Shown in pieces: positions 1-7,103 of a stretch of 9,420 nucleotides of DNA. The notes under the pieces were generated by a model. It did not search any database. It saw only the letters and a program-made list of their open reading frames with translations, and was not told where the DNA came from. Made by a program: the position numbers and the translations under genes. Origin of the DNA: CAVZLD01 sp964522605. GTDB lineage: Bacteria > Planctomycetota > Planctomycetia > Pirellulales > Pirellulaceae. Each line of letters starts with the position of its first letter. Within the stretch, counting starts at the first letter, position 1. Location of the stretch: contig CAZFWV010000268.1 in assembly GCA_964522605.1 (NCBI GenBank), positions 1 to 9,420 on the forward strand, in the 5' to 3' direction.

Positions 1-2
1 TC

Positions 3-44
3 CGTACCTCGACACAAGGCGATCCAACCGATGTGGCTGATTGA
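3..44 (+). other. Possible 3' end of an upstream gene (RND adaptor?)
   Basis: Reading from base 3, a short open stretch ends at a TGA at 42-44, giving a hydrophilic tail that ends DPTDVAD and overlaps the start of the RND gene by 14 bases. Another frame ends at a TGA at 38-40. Periplasmic adaptor (MFP/HlyD-like) genes usually lie directly upstream of RND permease genes and often overlap them, so one of these could be the adaptor's end. Only about 13 codons are visible and no domain can be recognised, so this is a guess from context. Confidence 0.2.
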
Positions 45-3000
45 CTCCTTCGTACGCAATCCGATCAAAGTCAGCGTCGGCGTGCTCTTGGTGGCGCTCT
101 TTGGAGTAGTCGCCCTGACCCGGATGCCGATGCAGTTGACCCCGGAGGTCCAGACACCAACGATCACAATCGAAACCCGCTGGCCGGGAGCGAGTCCGCA
201 AGAGGTCGAGCGCGAGATCATCATTGAGCAGGAAGAACAGCTCAAGGGCGTGGAGGGCGTCCGAAAAATGTCGTCCGAAAGTATGGACTCGGTCGGACGG
301 ATCATTCTGGAATTCCAGGTGGGCTCCGACATGGAGAAGGCGGTGGTCGACGTGATCGGTCGGCTGGAGCAGGTTCGCGAGTATCCGGTCGATGCGGATC
401 GTCCGGTGATCAGCACCTCCAACGCGAACGATAGCCCGATCGCCTGGTTCATCCTCAGTGGCCGGCAGCCTTCCCCCGATGAGATTCGCTCGTTCGAAGA
501 GCGTTACCCACATCTGGTGGAGAAATTGGGCCCCGTACGGCAGGCCCACAGCATCGGCTTGGCGCTGCTTCGCCTGCGTAATCTGGCGGAGCAGGATCCG
601 GAATTCAAAGAGCTCCTGCCTCCGGAAGATCTGGACGTTACCAAGCTGCGACGTTTCGCCGAAGATGAGATCGAGGCGCGGTTCGAGCGCGTTTCCGGTG
701 TCTCGCAGTCCAATGTGATCGGTGGGCTGGAAGATGAGCTTCAGGTCGTCGTCAATCCTCAGGAGCTGGCAGCCCGCCGTTTGACCATCGGTGACGTGCG
801 ACGCGTCTTGACGGGTCAAAACGCGGACACGTCCGCGGGAGATTATTGGGAGGGGAAACGCCGTTGGGTCACGCGTACGCTCGGACAGTTTCGCGACGAG
901 CAACAGGTCGCGGATCAATTGCTCGCGGTTCGCGACGGAGCACCAGTTTACGTGGGCGACGTCGCCGAAGTCCGCATCGGCTACAAAAAGCCGGACGGCG
1001 TCGTGCGACGGTTCGGGGAAGGAAGCATCGCAGTCAATGCTTTGCGTGAGACGGGGGCCAATGTTCTGGACGTGATGGCCGGCTTGCGGCAGGTGAATCG
1101 CGAGCTGAATGATGACGTACTCCGCAAAATGAACCTGCAACTGACCCAGGTGTATGACGAGACGGATTACATTTACTCGTCGATCAATCTCGTACAGCAG
1201 AACATCTTCATCGGCGGTGCCCTGACGATGGTCGTCCTCATGATGTTCCTTCATCTGGGCGTACGGGCATTAATTGCCGTACCGATGATTATTCTGACGG
1301 CGTTGGCTGCTGCCTACGTCTCGCCCTGGTTCTTCCTGCTGTGCCTGGTAGTCATTGTTGGTGCTGGATTCTGGTTTGCGCGAGGCTCCCTTGTCGTGGG
1401 ATTGGCAATTCCGACAAGCCTGATCGGCTCCTTCCTCGTCCTAGGCCTGCTCGGCCGCTCGCTGAATGTTGTCAGCCTGGCCGGACTTGCCTTCGCCGTC
1501 GGGATGCTTGTCGACAATGCAGTCGTCGTGCTGGAGAACATCTATCGGCGTCACTCCCTCGGTGAACCGCCCTTTGTCGCTGCGGTCAAGGGTACTCAGG
1601 AAGTCTGGGGAGCCGTTGCCTCCTCCACCCTGACCACGATTGCCGTGTTCCTGCCGATCGTCTTTATTCAAGAAGAAGCGGGACAGTTGTTCCGCGATAT
1701 TGCCTTGGCGATCAGTGCCGCGGTCAGCCTGTCGCTGATCGTTTCGATGTCCGTGATCCCCACGGCATCGGCGCGTCTGTTCACGCATCGCGGTTCCGAT
1801 GACGAGGATACGCCCGAATCGGAAACGCACTCCATCGCAGCTTCCTCACAGCTGACTCGCGCGGCGGCAGCGACGGTCAGGCCCATCACGGAGGCCGCAC
1901 GAGGCTTTACCAATCTGGTCGTGCACACGAACGACTGGATTCAACGCAGTCTGCTTCGTCGAGTGTCCGTCGTGGCTGCCCTTGTGATCGGTTCGGTGAT
2001 GCTCGGGTATGCCCTCTGGCCCAAGGTTGAATATCTGCCCAGCGGTAACCGAAACCTCGTGTTCGGAATCGTCCTGCCACCACCGGGCTACAACTTGAAC
2101 GAGTTAATGCGCTTGGGGGAAACGGTCGAGGAGCGATTGCGTCCGTACTGGGATGTTGATCCGGAGAGTGAAGAAGCGAAAAAAATGGACGCTCCGATTA
2201 TCGAGGACTTTTTCTTCGTCGCCCGCGGTCGTCAGGTATTCATGGGCGTTCGGGCGCACGATCCGCTCCGGGCCGGCGAACTTGTACCGGTGATTTCTCA
2301 GGCAGCCATGGCACTTCCCGGCACCTTCGCCGTCGCGAAGCAATCGAGTCTGTTCGAACAGGGGCTCTCGGCAGGTCGAACGATCGAAATCGAAATCACT
2401 GGTCCCGATTTGATCCGGCTCGCCAAAGACGTGGGTCCCCCGATCATGGGCGCCGTGCAGCAGGCGATGCCCAAAGGTACTCAGGCCCGCCCCGTCCCCA
2501 GCCTGGATACTTCGACACCGGAAACACATATTCGCCCGAAACTGCTGCAGATGGCACAGATGGGTCTGTCCAGCGCGGAGCTTGGTTATGCCGTCAACGC
2601 GCTGATCGATGGAGCGTATGCGGGTGACTACTTCTACCGCGGCGATGAGATCGATGTGACGATCATGGGCATGGAGGAATATGCGAGAAGTTATCAGGGC
2701 GTGAAAGCACTTCCCGTGGCCACGCCGGCCGGACAGTTGGTCCCGCTGGAAGCCCTGGCCGACGTCGAGTTGACCGGGGGCCCGGAGCAGATCAATCATC
2801 GCGAGCGCGAGCGGGCGATTACGATCGAGGTCTCGCCGCCCGCCGATATGGCCTTGGAGGACGCGATGGATCGCATACGAAACGAGATCGTTCAGCCCTT
2901 GATCGCGAGCGGACTGTTGTTGGACGGCGAGCGGATCAGCCTGGCCGGGACGGCTGATAAGTTACGCGATACCTGGCAGGCGCTCCGTTTCAACGTGTTG

Positions 3001-3588
3001 CTCGCCCTGCTGATCACCTACCTCTTGATGGCCGCGTTGTTTGAATCCTGGCTCTATCCCTTCGTCATCATTTTGACGGTGCCCCTCGGTGCCGTGGGCG
3101 GCATTCTGGGCCTCAATCTGCTGAATGTTTTCCTCGCGGCGACCGGGCAGACTCTGCAGCAACTGGATGTGCTAACGATGTTGGGATTCGTGATCCTGAT
3201 AGGAACGGTCGTGAACAACCCGATTCTGATTGTGCATCAGTCACTCAATCACATGCGCGAAGATGGAATGGGGCATCGTGCGGCCATCTTGGAAAGTGTG
3301 CGGACACGAATTCGCCCGATCTTCATGACCACGATCACGACGGTACTCGGCCTTCTGCCGCTGGTCCTGTTTCCGGGAGCCGGAAGCGAACTCTATCGCG
3401 GACTCGGAAGCGTCGTGCTCGGTGGCCTGCTCGTCTCGACCGTCTTCACGCTGCTGCTCGTCCCGACACTCTTCAGCTTGATGATGGATGCCAAAGAACT
3501 CCTGATTGAGATCCTGCATCGGCTCGGTCGAAAATCGCGCACGCGCCCCAAGCAGCCACAAGAACAGGAGGCACCAGCGATTGCCTAA
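31..3588 (+). CDS. Efflux RND transporter permease (AcrB/HAE-like)
   Basis: Inner-membrane proton-driven pump of the resistance-nodulation-division superfamily; with a periplasmic adaptor and outer-membrane channel it would expel drugs or other small compounds. The product is 1185 residues (AcrB is 1049). It shows the RND plan twice: TM1 near 12-30, a periplasmic porter region to about 390, TM2-TM6 to about 588, a cytoplasmic linker rich in Asp/Glu, TM7 near 645-665, a second periplasmic region to about 985, then TM8-TM12. TM4 carries GMLVDNAVVVLEN (491-503) and TM11 RIRPIFMTT (1093-1101). Of the AcrB proton relay, D407 is kept (D495), D408 is Asn (N496) and K940 is Asn (N1062). Two segments look extra: about 152-206 in the first porter domain and a hydrophobic hairpin at about 413-452. 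The ATG is chosen because MWLIDSFVRNP is the usual RND N-terminus; the frame stays open upstream and the only Shine-Dalgarno candidate is a weak AAGG at 16-19. Substrate class is unresolved. Confidence 0.95.
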   Translation: MWLIDSFVRNPIKVSVGVLLVALFGVVALTRMPMQLTPEVQTPTITIETRWPGASPQEVEREIIIEQEEQLKGVEGVRKMSSESMDSVGRIILEFQVGSDMEKAVVDVIGRLEQVREYPVDADRPVISTSNANDSPIAWFILSGRQPSPDEIRSFEERYPHLVEKLGPVRQAHSIGLALLRLRNLAEQDPEFKELLPPEDLDVTKLRRFAEDEIEARFERVSGVSQSNVIGGLEDELQVVVNPQELAARRLTIGDVRRVLTGQNADTSAGDYWEGKRRWVTRTLGQFRDEQQVADQLLAVRDGAPVYVGDVAEVRIGYKKPDGVVRRFGEGSIAVNALRETGANVLDVMAGLRQVNRELNDDVLRKMNLQLTQVYDETDYIYSSINLVQQNIFIGGALTMVVLMMFLHLGVRALIAVPMIILTALAAAYVSPWFFLLCLVVIVGAGFWFARGSLVVGLAIPTSLIGSFLVLGLLGRSLNVVSLAGLAFAVGMLVDNAVVVLENIYRRHSLGEPPFVAAVKGTQEVWGAVASSTLTTIAVFLPIVFIQEEAGQLFRDIALAISAAVSLSLIVSMSVIPTASARLFTHRGSDDEDTPESETHSIAASSQLTRAAAATVRPITEAARGFTNLVVHTNDWIQRSLLRRVSVVAALVIGSVMLGYALWPKVEYLPSGNRNLVFGIVLPPPGYNLNELMRLGETVEERLRPYWDVDPESEEAKKMDAPIIEDFFFVARGRQVFMGVRAHDPLRAGELVPVISQAAMALPGTFAVAKQSSLFEQGLSAGRTIEIEITGPDLIRLAKDVGPPIMGAVQQAMPKGTQARPVPSLDTSTPETHIRPKLLQMAQMGLSSAELGYAVNALIDGAYAGDYFYRGDEIDVTIMGMEEYARSYQGVKALPVATPAGQLVPLEALADVELTGGPEQINHRERERAITIEVSPPADMALEDAMDRIRNEIVQPLIASGLLLDGERISLAGTADKLRDTWQALRFNVLLALLITYLLMAALFESWLYPFVIILTVPLGAVGGILGLNLLNVFLAATGQTLQQLDVLTMLGFVILIGTVVNNPILIVHQSLNHMREDGMGHRAAILESVRTRIRPIFMTTITTVLGLLPLVLFPGAGSELYRGLGSVVLGGLLVSTVFTLLLVPTLFSLMMDAKELLIEILHRLGRKSRTRPKQPQEQEAPAIA

Positions 3589-3590
3589 AT

Positions 3591-4592
3591 TCAATCGGAT
3601 CCGCCGACTTGCGATAATTTGAGCCACCGCTGATAGAGGCTTTCGACCTGCTCACGCGAGGCCGCGCCGTCCCAGACGGCAACGCCGTAGCGCAGCACCA
3701 AAGGGTTTTCGGCTTTCACGATCAGCGGTTCGCGCCACAGGTTCAGGGTTGCGGACAGGTAAGCGAAAGAGACCGGCATCGTAAAGAATGTCGCGGGATG
3801 TCGCGCATTGGCCGGATGGTCGAACAGCGCCACAGTCACCGGACCTGTTGCTGCCGAAGCCTGGATTACACACCAACGGCCGCGCGTGACGCGTTCTTCC
3901 CCGCGCACGACTTCCCCCGGCTGCCCTCCTTCGTATACAAACCGCGCGTCACGATCCATCGACTCTGCAAATCGCATCCCCAATCCGAAATAGTGGGAAC
4001 CTCCCAGGGTTACCTGGGGGCGACCGGTCGACACCGTGAGGGTTGACTGCCACGTCAAGAGCGTTGCCTCTAGCGGCACCGGATCAAAGATCGTGATTTC
4101 TCGCTCTTCGGTCAGAATCGCTTCATCATCAGCCCGTGTCCAATCCAGACATTGACGAAGCTCAACCGCGTCGACGTCCGCTTTCGTCGCCACCTTGACG
4201 TCGAGCTCCCGTTGTCGCTGAATACCGGGCGATTGATCGGGAAACTCGGCCCAGAAATCCACTCCCTCGGCCGCTACGGCAAACATCAATCCATGATGGT
4301 GAGCATGATCCGGCGGAGCGTCGCGCAGCACATTCGCTCCGGCGGGAGTTGTTAATCGGTCTGCGTAAGGTTTGTAAGGTACCTGGCCAAAGCGGTAGCT
4401 CAACAGGCGGAGATCACCGCGTTGAACCGTTACGGTCGTGTCGTCTTGCAGCCAGGTCAGAGGCGACGCGGCATTGCCGACCGAGATCGTGGAGCAGATC
4501 ACGCCACAGGTTGCGAGAAACACGAGCCTGTTCCACCAACGCTGCGCGGACAACACGATTACCTTGGAACAAGAGATGCGAGCGAGTAGCAT
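3591..4592 (-). CDS. Exported DUF6807 ('PmoA family') protein
   Basis: A 333-residue protein of the DUF6807 family (Pfam PF14100 as I recall), often annotated 'PmoA family protein'. Residues 1-42 form a signal peptide: a long basic N-region with RWWNR, a hydrophobic core LVFLATCGVICSTISV (23-38) and a likely cut after GNA or GNAA, so the protein should leave the cytoplasm. The family's DHAHHHG motif is at 95-101, followed by LMFAVAAEGVDFW, and GGSHYFGLGMRF lies further on. The histidine cluster could bind metal, but that is inference. It has no resemblance to the membrane subunit of particulate methane monooxygenase despite the family label. The start is supported by AAGGA 8 bases upstream and an in-frame TAA at 4614-4616 that blocks further extension. 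It is last in a probable three-gene minus-strand unit, 33 bp after the isomerase gene, and ends 2 bp from the convergent RND gene. Function unknown; a role in sugar-derivative breakdown is suggested by its neighbours. Confidence 0.88.
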   Translation of the reverse strand: MLLARISCSKVIVLSAQRWWNRLVFLATCGVICSTISVGNAASPLTWLQDDTTVTVQRGDLRLLSYRFGQVPYKPYADRLTTPAGANVLRDAPPDHAHHHGLMFAVAAEGVDFWAEFPDQSPGIQRQRELDVKVATKADVDAVELRQCLDWTRADDEAILTEEREITIFDPVPLEATLLTWQSTLTVSTGRPQVTLGGSHYFGLGMRFAESMDRDARFVYEGGQPGEVVRGEERVTRGRWCVIQASAATGPVTVALFDHPANARHPATFFTMPVSFAYLSATLNLWREPLIVKAENPLVLRYGVAVWDGAASREQVESLYQRWLKLSQVGGSD

Positions 4593-4625
4593 GAGAGGGA
4601 TCCTTCGATCGAATTAAGCTCTGGT

Positions 4626-5456
4626 TCAGGCGTCGAGCAGCGGTTTCAAATGCTGGATACTCCTCTCGGCCTGATCAATCGTCCCGCACTCCACGCTCAG
4701 CACCAAATCTCGAGGTGCCCGCCGACAGATTTCCACGACCCGGGCCCAATCGATGACGCCCTCGCCGCATGCACACCCCACAGGGGTCCCCGTTACTTTT
4801 CCCCGTTCTTCATCCGACTGCTGAATGGAGATATCCTTGGCGTGAACGTGAACGAGCCGATCGAGTGTGTGTTCCAGCCATTGGAGCGGATCTTCGCCTC
4901 CGAGATAGCTGTTGCCGGTGTCAAAGTTGATCCCGATTACGGGAGACTGAACGAGCCCATAGATGCGATCGAGACCGGCGACCGTTTTGCTGTACTGCTG
5001 GTGCATTTCCAAACCGATCAGGATCCCCCGAGGCTCGGCGACAGCACAAGCTTCCTGCAGCACGTATCGCATCAGGACGTGATCTTCATCCACATTCGTC
5101 CATTCTGGCTTGGGCCCCTCATCCGTATTCACGACCGGTGCACCGCACTCGGCGGCAAAACGGATCGCCTGCTTGAGGTATTCCGTTCCGATTTCTGGCT
5201 TACAGAGCGGCGTATGGGCCGAGAGTCCAGACAATTTGACGCCGTACCGTTCGCACGCTCGACGAATCCGCAGAGGGTCGTCCAGCATCGACACGCTATG
5301 AAAATAGCCTGCTTCACTGAGCAGCTCACGTCCCCAGTGGACCATTGGCTCGACGTATTCGTATCCAAGCTCCGCCGCCTTCTCGACACCCCATTCGAAC
5401 GGTTTATCTGCGTGACGAACGAATTCCAGGTTAACACCAACACTGACTTTTCCCAT
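4626..5456 (-). CDS. Sugar phosphate isomerase/epimerase-like TIM barrel
   Basis: A 276-residue protein of the xylose isomerase-like TIM barrel / AP endonuclease family 2 superfamily, the usual length. Members isomerise, epimerise or eliminate sugars and cyclitols with a divalent metal. The probable metal ligands are all present on successive strands: E150 in GLEMHQQ, D179 in NFDTGNS, H205 in HVHAKD and E256 in SVECG; H81 in SAHTPL and H203 may also sit in the active site. A Cys pair (CAC, 228-230) precedes GEGVIDW, the typical loop before the last strands. There is no signal peptide, and an in-frame TAG at 5460-5462 only two codons upstream rules out a longer N-terminus, so the enzyme is cytoplasmic. 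AGGAAAGGGG just upstream is a good Shine-Dalgarno. It lies between an exported oxidoreductase gene and the DUF6807 gene, a combination that suggests an oxidised sugar as substrate. The exact reaction is unknown; inosose dehydratase- or hydroxypyruvate isomerase-like activity are alternatives. Confidence 0.9.
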   Translation of the reverse strand: MGKVSVGVNLEFVRHADKPFEWGVEKAAELGYEYVEPMVHWGRELLSEAGYFHSVSMLDDPLRIRRACERYGVKLSGLSAHTPLCKPEIGTEYLKQAIRFAAECGAPVVNTDEGPKPEWTNVDEDHVLMRYVLQEACAVAEPRGILIGLEMHQQYSKTVAGLDRIYGLVQSPVIGINFDTGNSYLGGEDPLQWLEHTLDRLVHVHAKDISIQQSDEERGKVTGTPVGCACGEGVIDWARVVEICRRAPRDLVLSVECGTIDQAERSIQHLKPLLDA

Positions 5457-5560
5457 CGTCTAGACCCCTTTCCTTTTCAAGGTCATGAATGCCAAGGTTG
5501 ATTCTGCGACGGAACCGATTCACCGCGACGCGATGAAAGATCCTCAAGACGCCACGTGAA

Positions 5561-5576
5561 TCCGGCAAATGCCGGA
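5561..5576. other. Small perfect hairpin in intergenic gap
   Basis: TCCGGC, a four-base loop AAAT, then GCCGGA form a perfect 6-bp GC-rich stem in the 158-bp gap (5457-5614) between the oxidoreductase stop and the isomerase start. Read on the minus strand there is no T-run after the stem, so it is not a good intrinsic terminator for the oxidoreductase mRNA; it could cause partial attenuation, be an RNA-processing or stability element, or be chance. Nothing else convincing is seen in this gap apart from the isomerase ribosome binding site. Confidence 0.35.
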
Positions 5577-5614
5577 CTCCCTTTTGTCGTCCTGGTTCAT
5601 TGACTACGCCACCG

Positions 5615-6940
5615 TCAAGAAAGGAGTTTCGTGATTCCTGGTTGTGGGAGCGGGTAATTCCCTGTGGCATCCGGCCGCGTAGGCGGCGGCGTATCGAAAT
5701 TCGATTCTTCCGGCGCGGGCCCGAAACGCAGCGTGGATTTCTCGACATCCTCCCACTCTGTTCTCGTCCCCGTGTAACAGGCAATCTGGCCCATAACCGC
5801 CAAACGGGTGCTGTTGACCATGTAGTGGCCACTGTTTGTCGGTTTGCCTGAGCGAACCGATTCGATCAGCGCCGCCTGCTCGTCCAGGTACGGGTCATTC
5901 CCCGGCCCATCATACCGCCAGGCATTCTCGCCTTCGATGCGACAACGTCCGAGGTCGCATTGCCCGCGAGAACCCATGATCAAATCATTGCTATTGCCGT
6001 AACATCCGTTTTGCGTGCGGCAAAGAGCATACAACCGCGTCCCGCTTTCGTACTCGTAGACGGCCGTATGATGATCGAACATATCGCCAAACGGATCTCC
6101 GAATGACGAAGAGCGCCCCGCCAGCCCGAAGGCCCAGGTGGGCATCTCCTCTTTCAGGATCCATGAGATGCGATCCACGTTGTGGACCAGAGATTGCGTT
6201 ACGTCGTCACCGGAGAGCCAACAGAAGTGATACCAATTTCGGAACTGGTACTCAGTCTCGCTCCATTCCGGCTTGCGTTCGATTACTTGATAGGGACCGC
6301 GCAGAAACATCGACTGCACTGCGACGATCTCGCCGATGGCGCCATCGTGAATCCGCTGCACGGTTTCCTGCCATCCTCGGTGAAAGCGACTCTGTAAACC
6401 CGAGACAAGACTCAGTCCCTTTTCCTTGGCAAGATCACAGGCGGCCTGCATGCGGTGCATTCCCTCGGGATCAATCCCGTGAGGCTTCTCCACAAAGACA
6501 TGCTTTCCCGCCCGGATCGCGGCCTCGGAATACATCGGATGAAACTTTGACGCGCAAGCGATCAAGACGACGTCGGAGCTGTCGATCACATGTTGATAAC
6601 CGTCGAAGCCAACAAAACAGTGATCGTCATTAACCTCGATCTGATCGGGGAGCTGAGCGGCGAGCGTCTTGCGACTGCTCTGCACTCGATCGTCGAACAG
6701 ATCGCACATCGCAACCAGACGCACATCCGGCCCCGCCCTTAAACTTTGAGCCGCCGCGCCGGTACAACGTCCACCACATCCAATCATTCCGATGCGAATC
6801 TGATCATTTCCCGCCGCATGCGCAGACCGCTCCAACGTCAGCGTTCCGAGCGCAGCAGCGGAAGCCAAACCAGCGGACGATTTCAGGAACGACCGTCGCG
6901 ATGGTTCTCTGTCCGTCAGGACATCTCTGGCTGACAACAT
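5615..6940 (-). CDS. Tat-exported Gfo/Idh/MocA family oxidoreductase
   Basis: A 441-residue NAD(P)-dependent dehydrogenase of the glucose-fructose oxidoreductase / inositol dehydrogenase / MocA family. The N-terminus is a twin-arginine signal: SRRSFLKS (14-21), an Ala/Leu-rich core, and a likely cut after AHA near 42. The Rossmann fold follows, with IGMIGCGGRCTG (50-61); the usual last Gly of GCGGRG is Cys59. The catalytic EKP motif is at 151-153 (VEKPHG), and HNVD (253-256) gives the conserved active-site His and Asp. The C-terminal part ends with NYPLPQPGITKLL, a tail typical of planctomycete members. AGGAAGG upstream supports the ATG. It is first in the minus-strand unit, with a sigma70-like promoter about 165 bp upstream. 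Export by Tat fits an enzyme that folds and binds its cofactor before export, as in Zymomonas glucose-fructose oxidoreductase. Substrate unknown; a sugar, glycoside or cyclitol is likely. Confidence 0.93.
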   Translation of the reverse strand: MLSARDVLTDREPSRRSFLKSSAGLASAAALGTLTLERSAHAAGNDQIRIGMIGCGGRCTGAAAQSLRAGPDVRLVAMCDLFDDRVQSSRKTLAAQLPDQIEVNDDHCFVGFDGYQHVIDSSDVVLIACASKFHPMYSEAAIRAGKHVFVEKPHGIDPEGMHRMQAACDLAKEKGLSLVSGLQSRFHRGWQETVQRIHDGAIGEIVAVQSMFLRGPYQVIERKPEWSETEYQFRNWYHFCWLSGDDVTQSLVHNVDRISWILKEEMPTWAFGLAGRSSSFGDPFGDMFDHHTAVYEYESGTRLYALCRTQNGCYGNSNDLIMGSRGQCDLGRCRIEGENAWRYDGPGNDPYLDEQAALIESVRSGKPTNSGHYMVNSTRLAVMGQIACYTGTRTEWEDVEKSTLRFGPAPEESNFDTPPPTRPDATGNYPLPQPGITKLLS

Positions 6941-7006
6941 GAATCATCCCTTCCTGCACAGCGGGAGGTTGGCGTGTTTCGTTGCCGCGTCCAGGAAGGC
7001 CCCGCC

Positions 7007-7019
7007 TGCCTAATCCCAA
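7007..7019. repeat. Direct repeat, copy 1 (divergent intergenic region)
   Basis: TGCCTAATCCCAA matches the segment at 7089-7101 (TGCCTGATCCCAA) in 12 of 13 positions, in the same orientation and 82 bp apart. It lies inside the predicted untranslated leader of the minus-strand oxidoreductase mRNA. A pair of half-palindrome-free repeats flanking a divergent promoter may be binding sites for a regulator, but no regulator gene is in the window. Confidence 0.4.
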
Positions 7020-7088
7020 ATCGGCTGATGGCGGCACGCGAGAATACTGCAGGTCCAAAGGTGGGTGAGACCAGGTCATCTTGTTCTT

Positions 7089-7101
7089 TGCCTGATCCCA
7101 A
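7089..7101. repeat. Direct repeat, copy 2, next to the promoter palindrome
   Basis: TGCCTGATCCCAA is the second copy of the 13-bp repeat at 7007-7019, with one mismatch. It ends only two bases before the TAGCATGCTA palindrome, so it covers the start-site region of the predicted minus-strand promoter. That position would suit an operator, but this is inference from location. Confidence 0.4.
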
Positions 7102-7103
7102 GC

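Noticed and set aside
2104..2799. 231-codon open frame on the minus strand inside the RND gene
   Set aside because: Fully within a clear RND coding sequence, Arg/His/Gly-rich low-complexity composition and no recognisable motif; a shadow frame.
3596..3612. Bidirectional terminator at the convergent junction (TCGGATCCGCCGA area)
   Set aside because: Only a 4-bp stem or the short palindrome CGGATCCG can form, it lies inside the DUF6807 coding end, and there is no T-run on either side.
3591..4592. Reading the DUF6807 gene as a particulate methane monooxygenase subunit
   Set aside because: The 'PmoA family' label is misleading: the protein has one signal peptide, no multiple membrane helices, and no pmoB/pmoC neighbours.
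4650..5501. 283-codon open frame on the plus strand opposite the isomerase gene
   Set aside because: It lies antisense to a gene with full TIM-barrel motifs and metal ligands, its translation matches no recognisable family, and it has no convincing ribosome binding site; long antisense frames are common in GC-rich coding DNA.
5561..5576. Intrinsic terminator after the minus-strand oxidoreductase
   Set aside because: The stem is only 6 bp and is followed on the minus strand by ATTCACG rather than a T-run.
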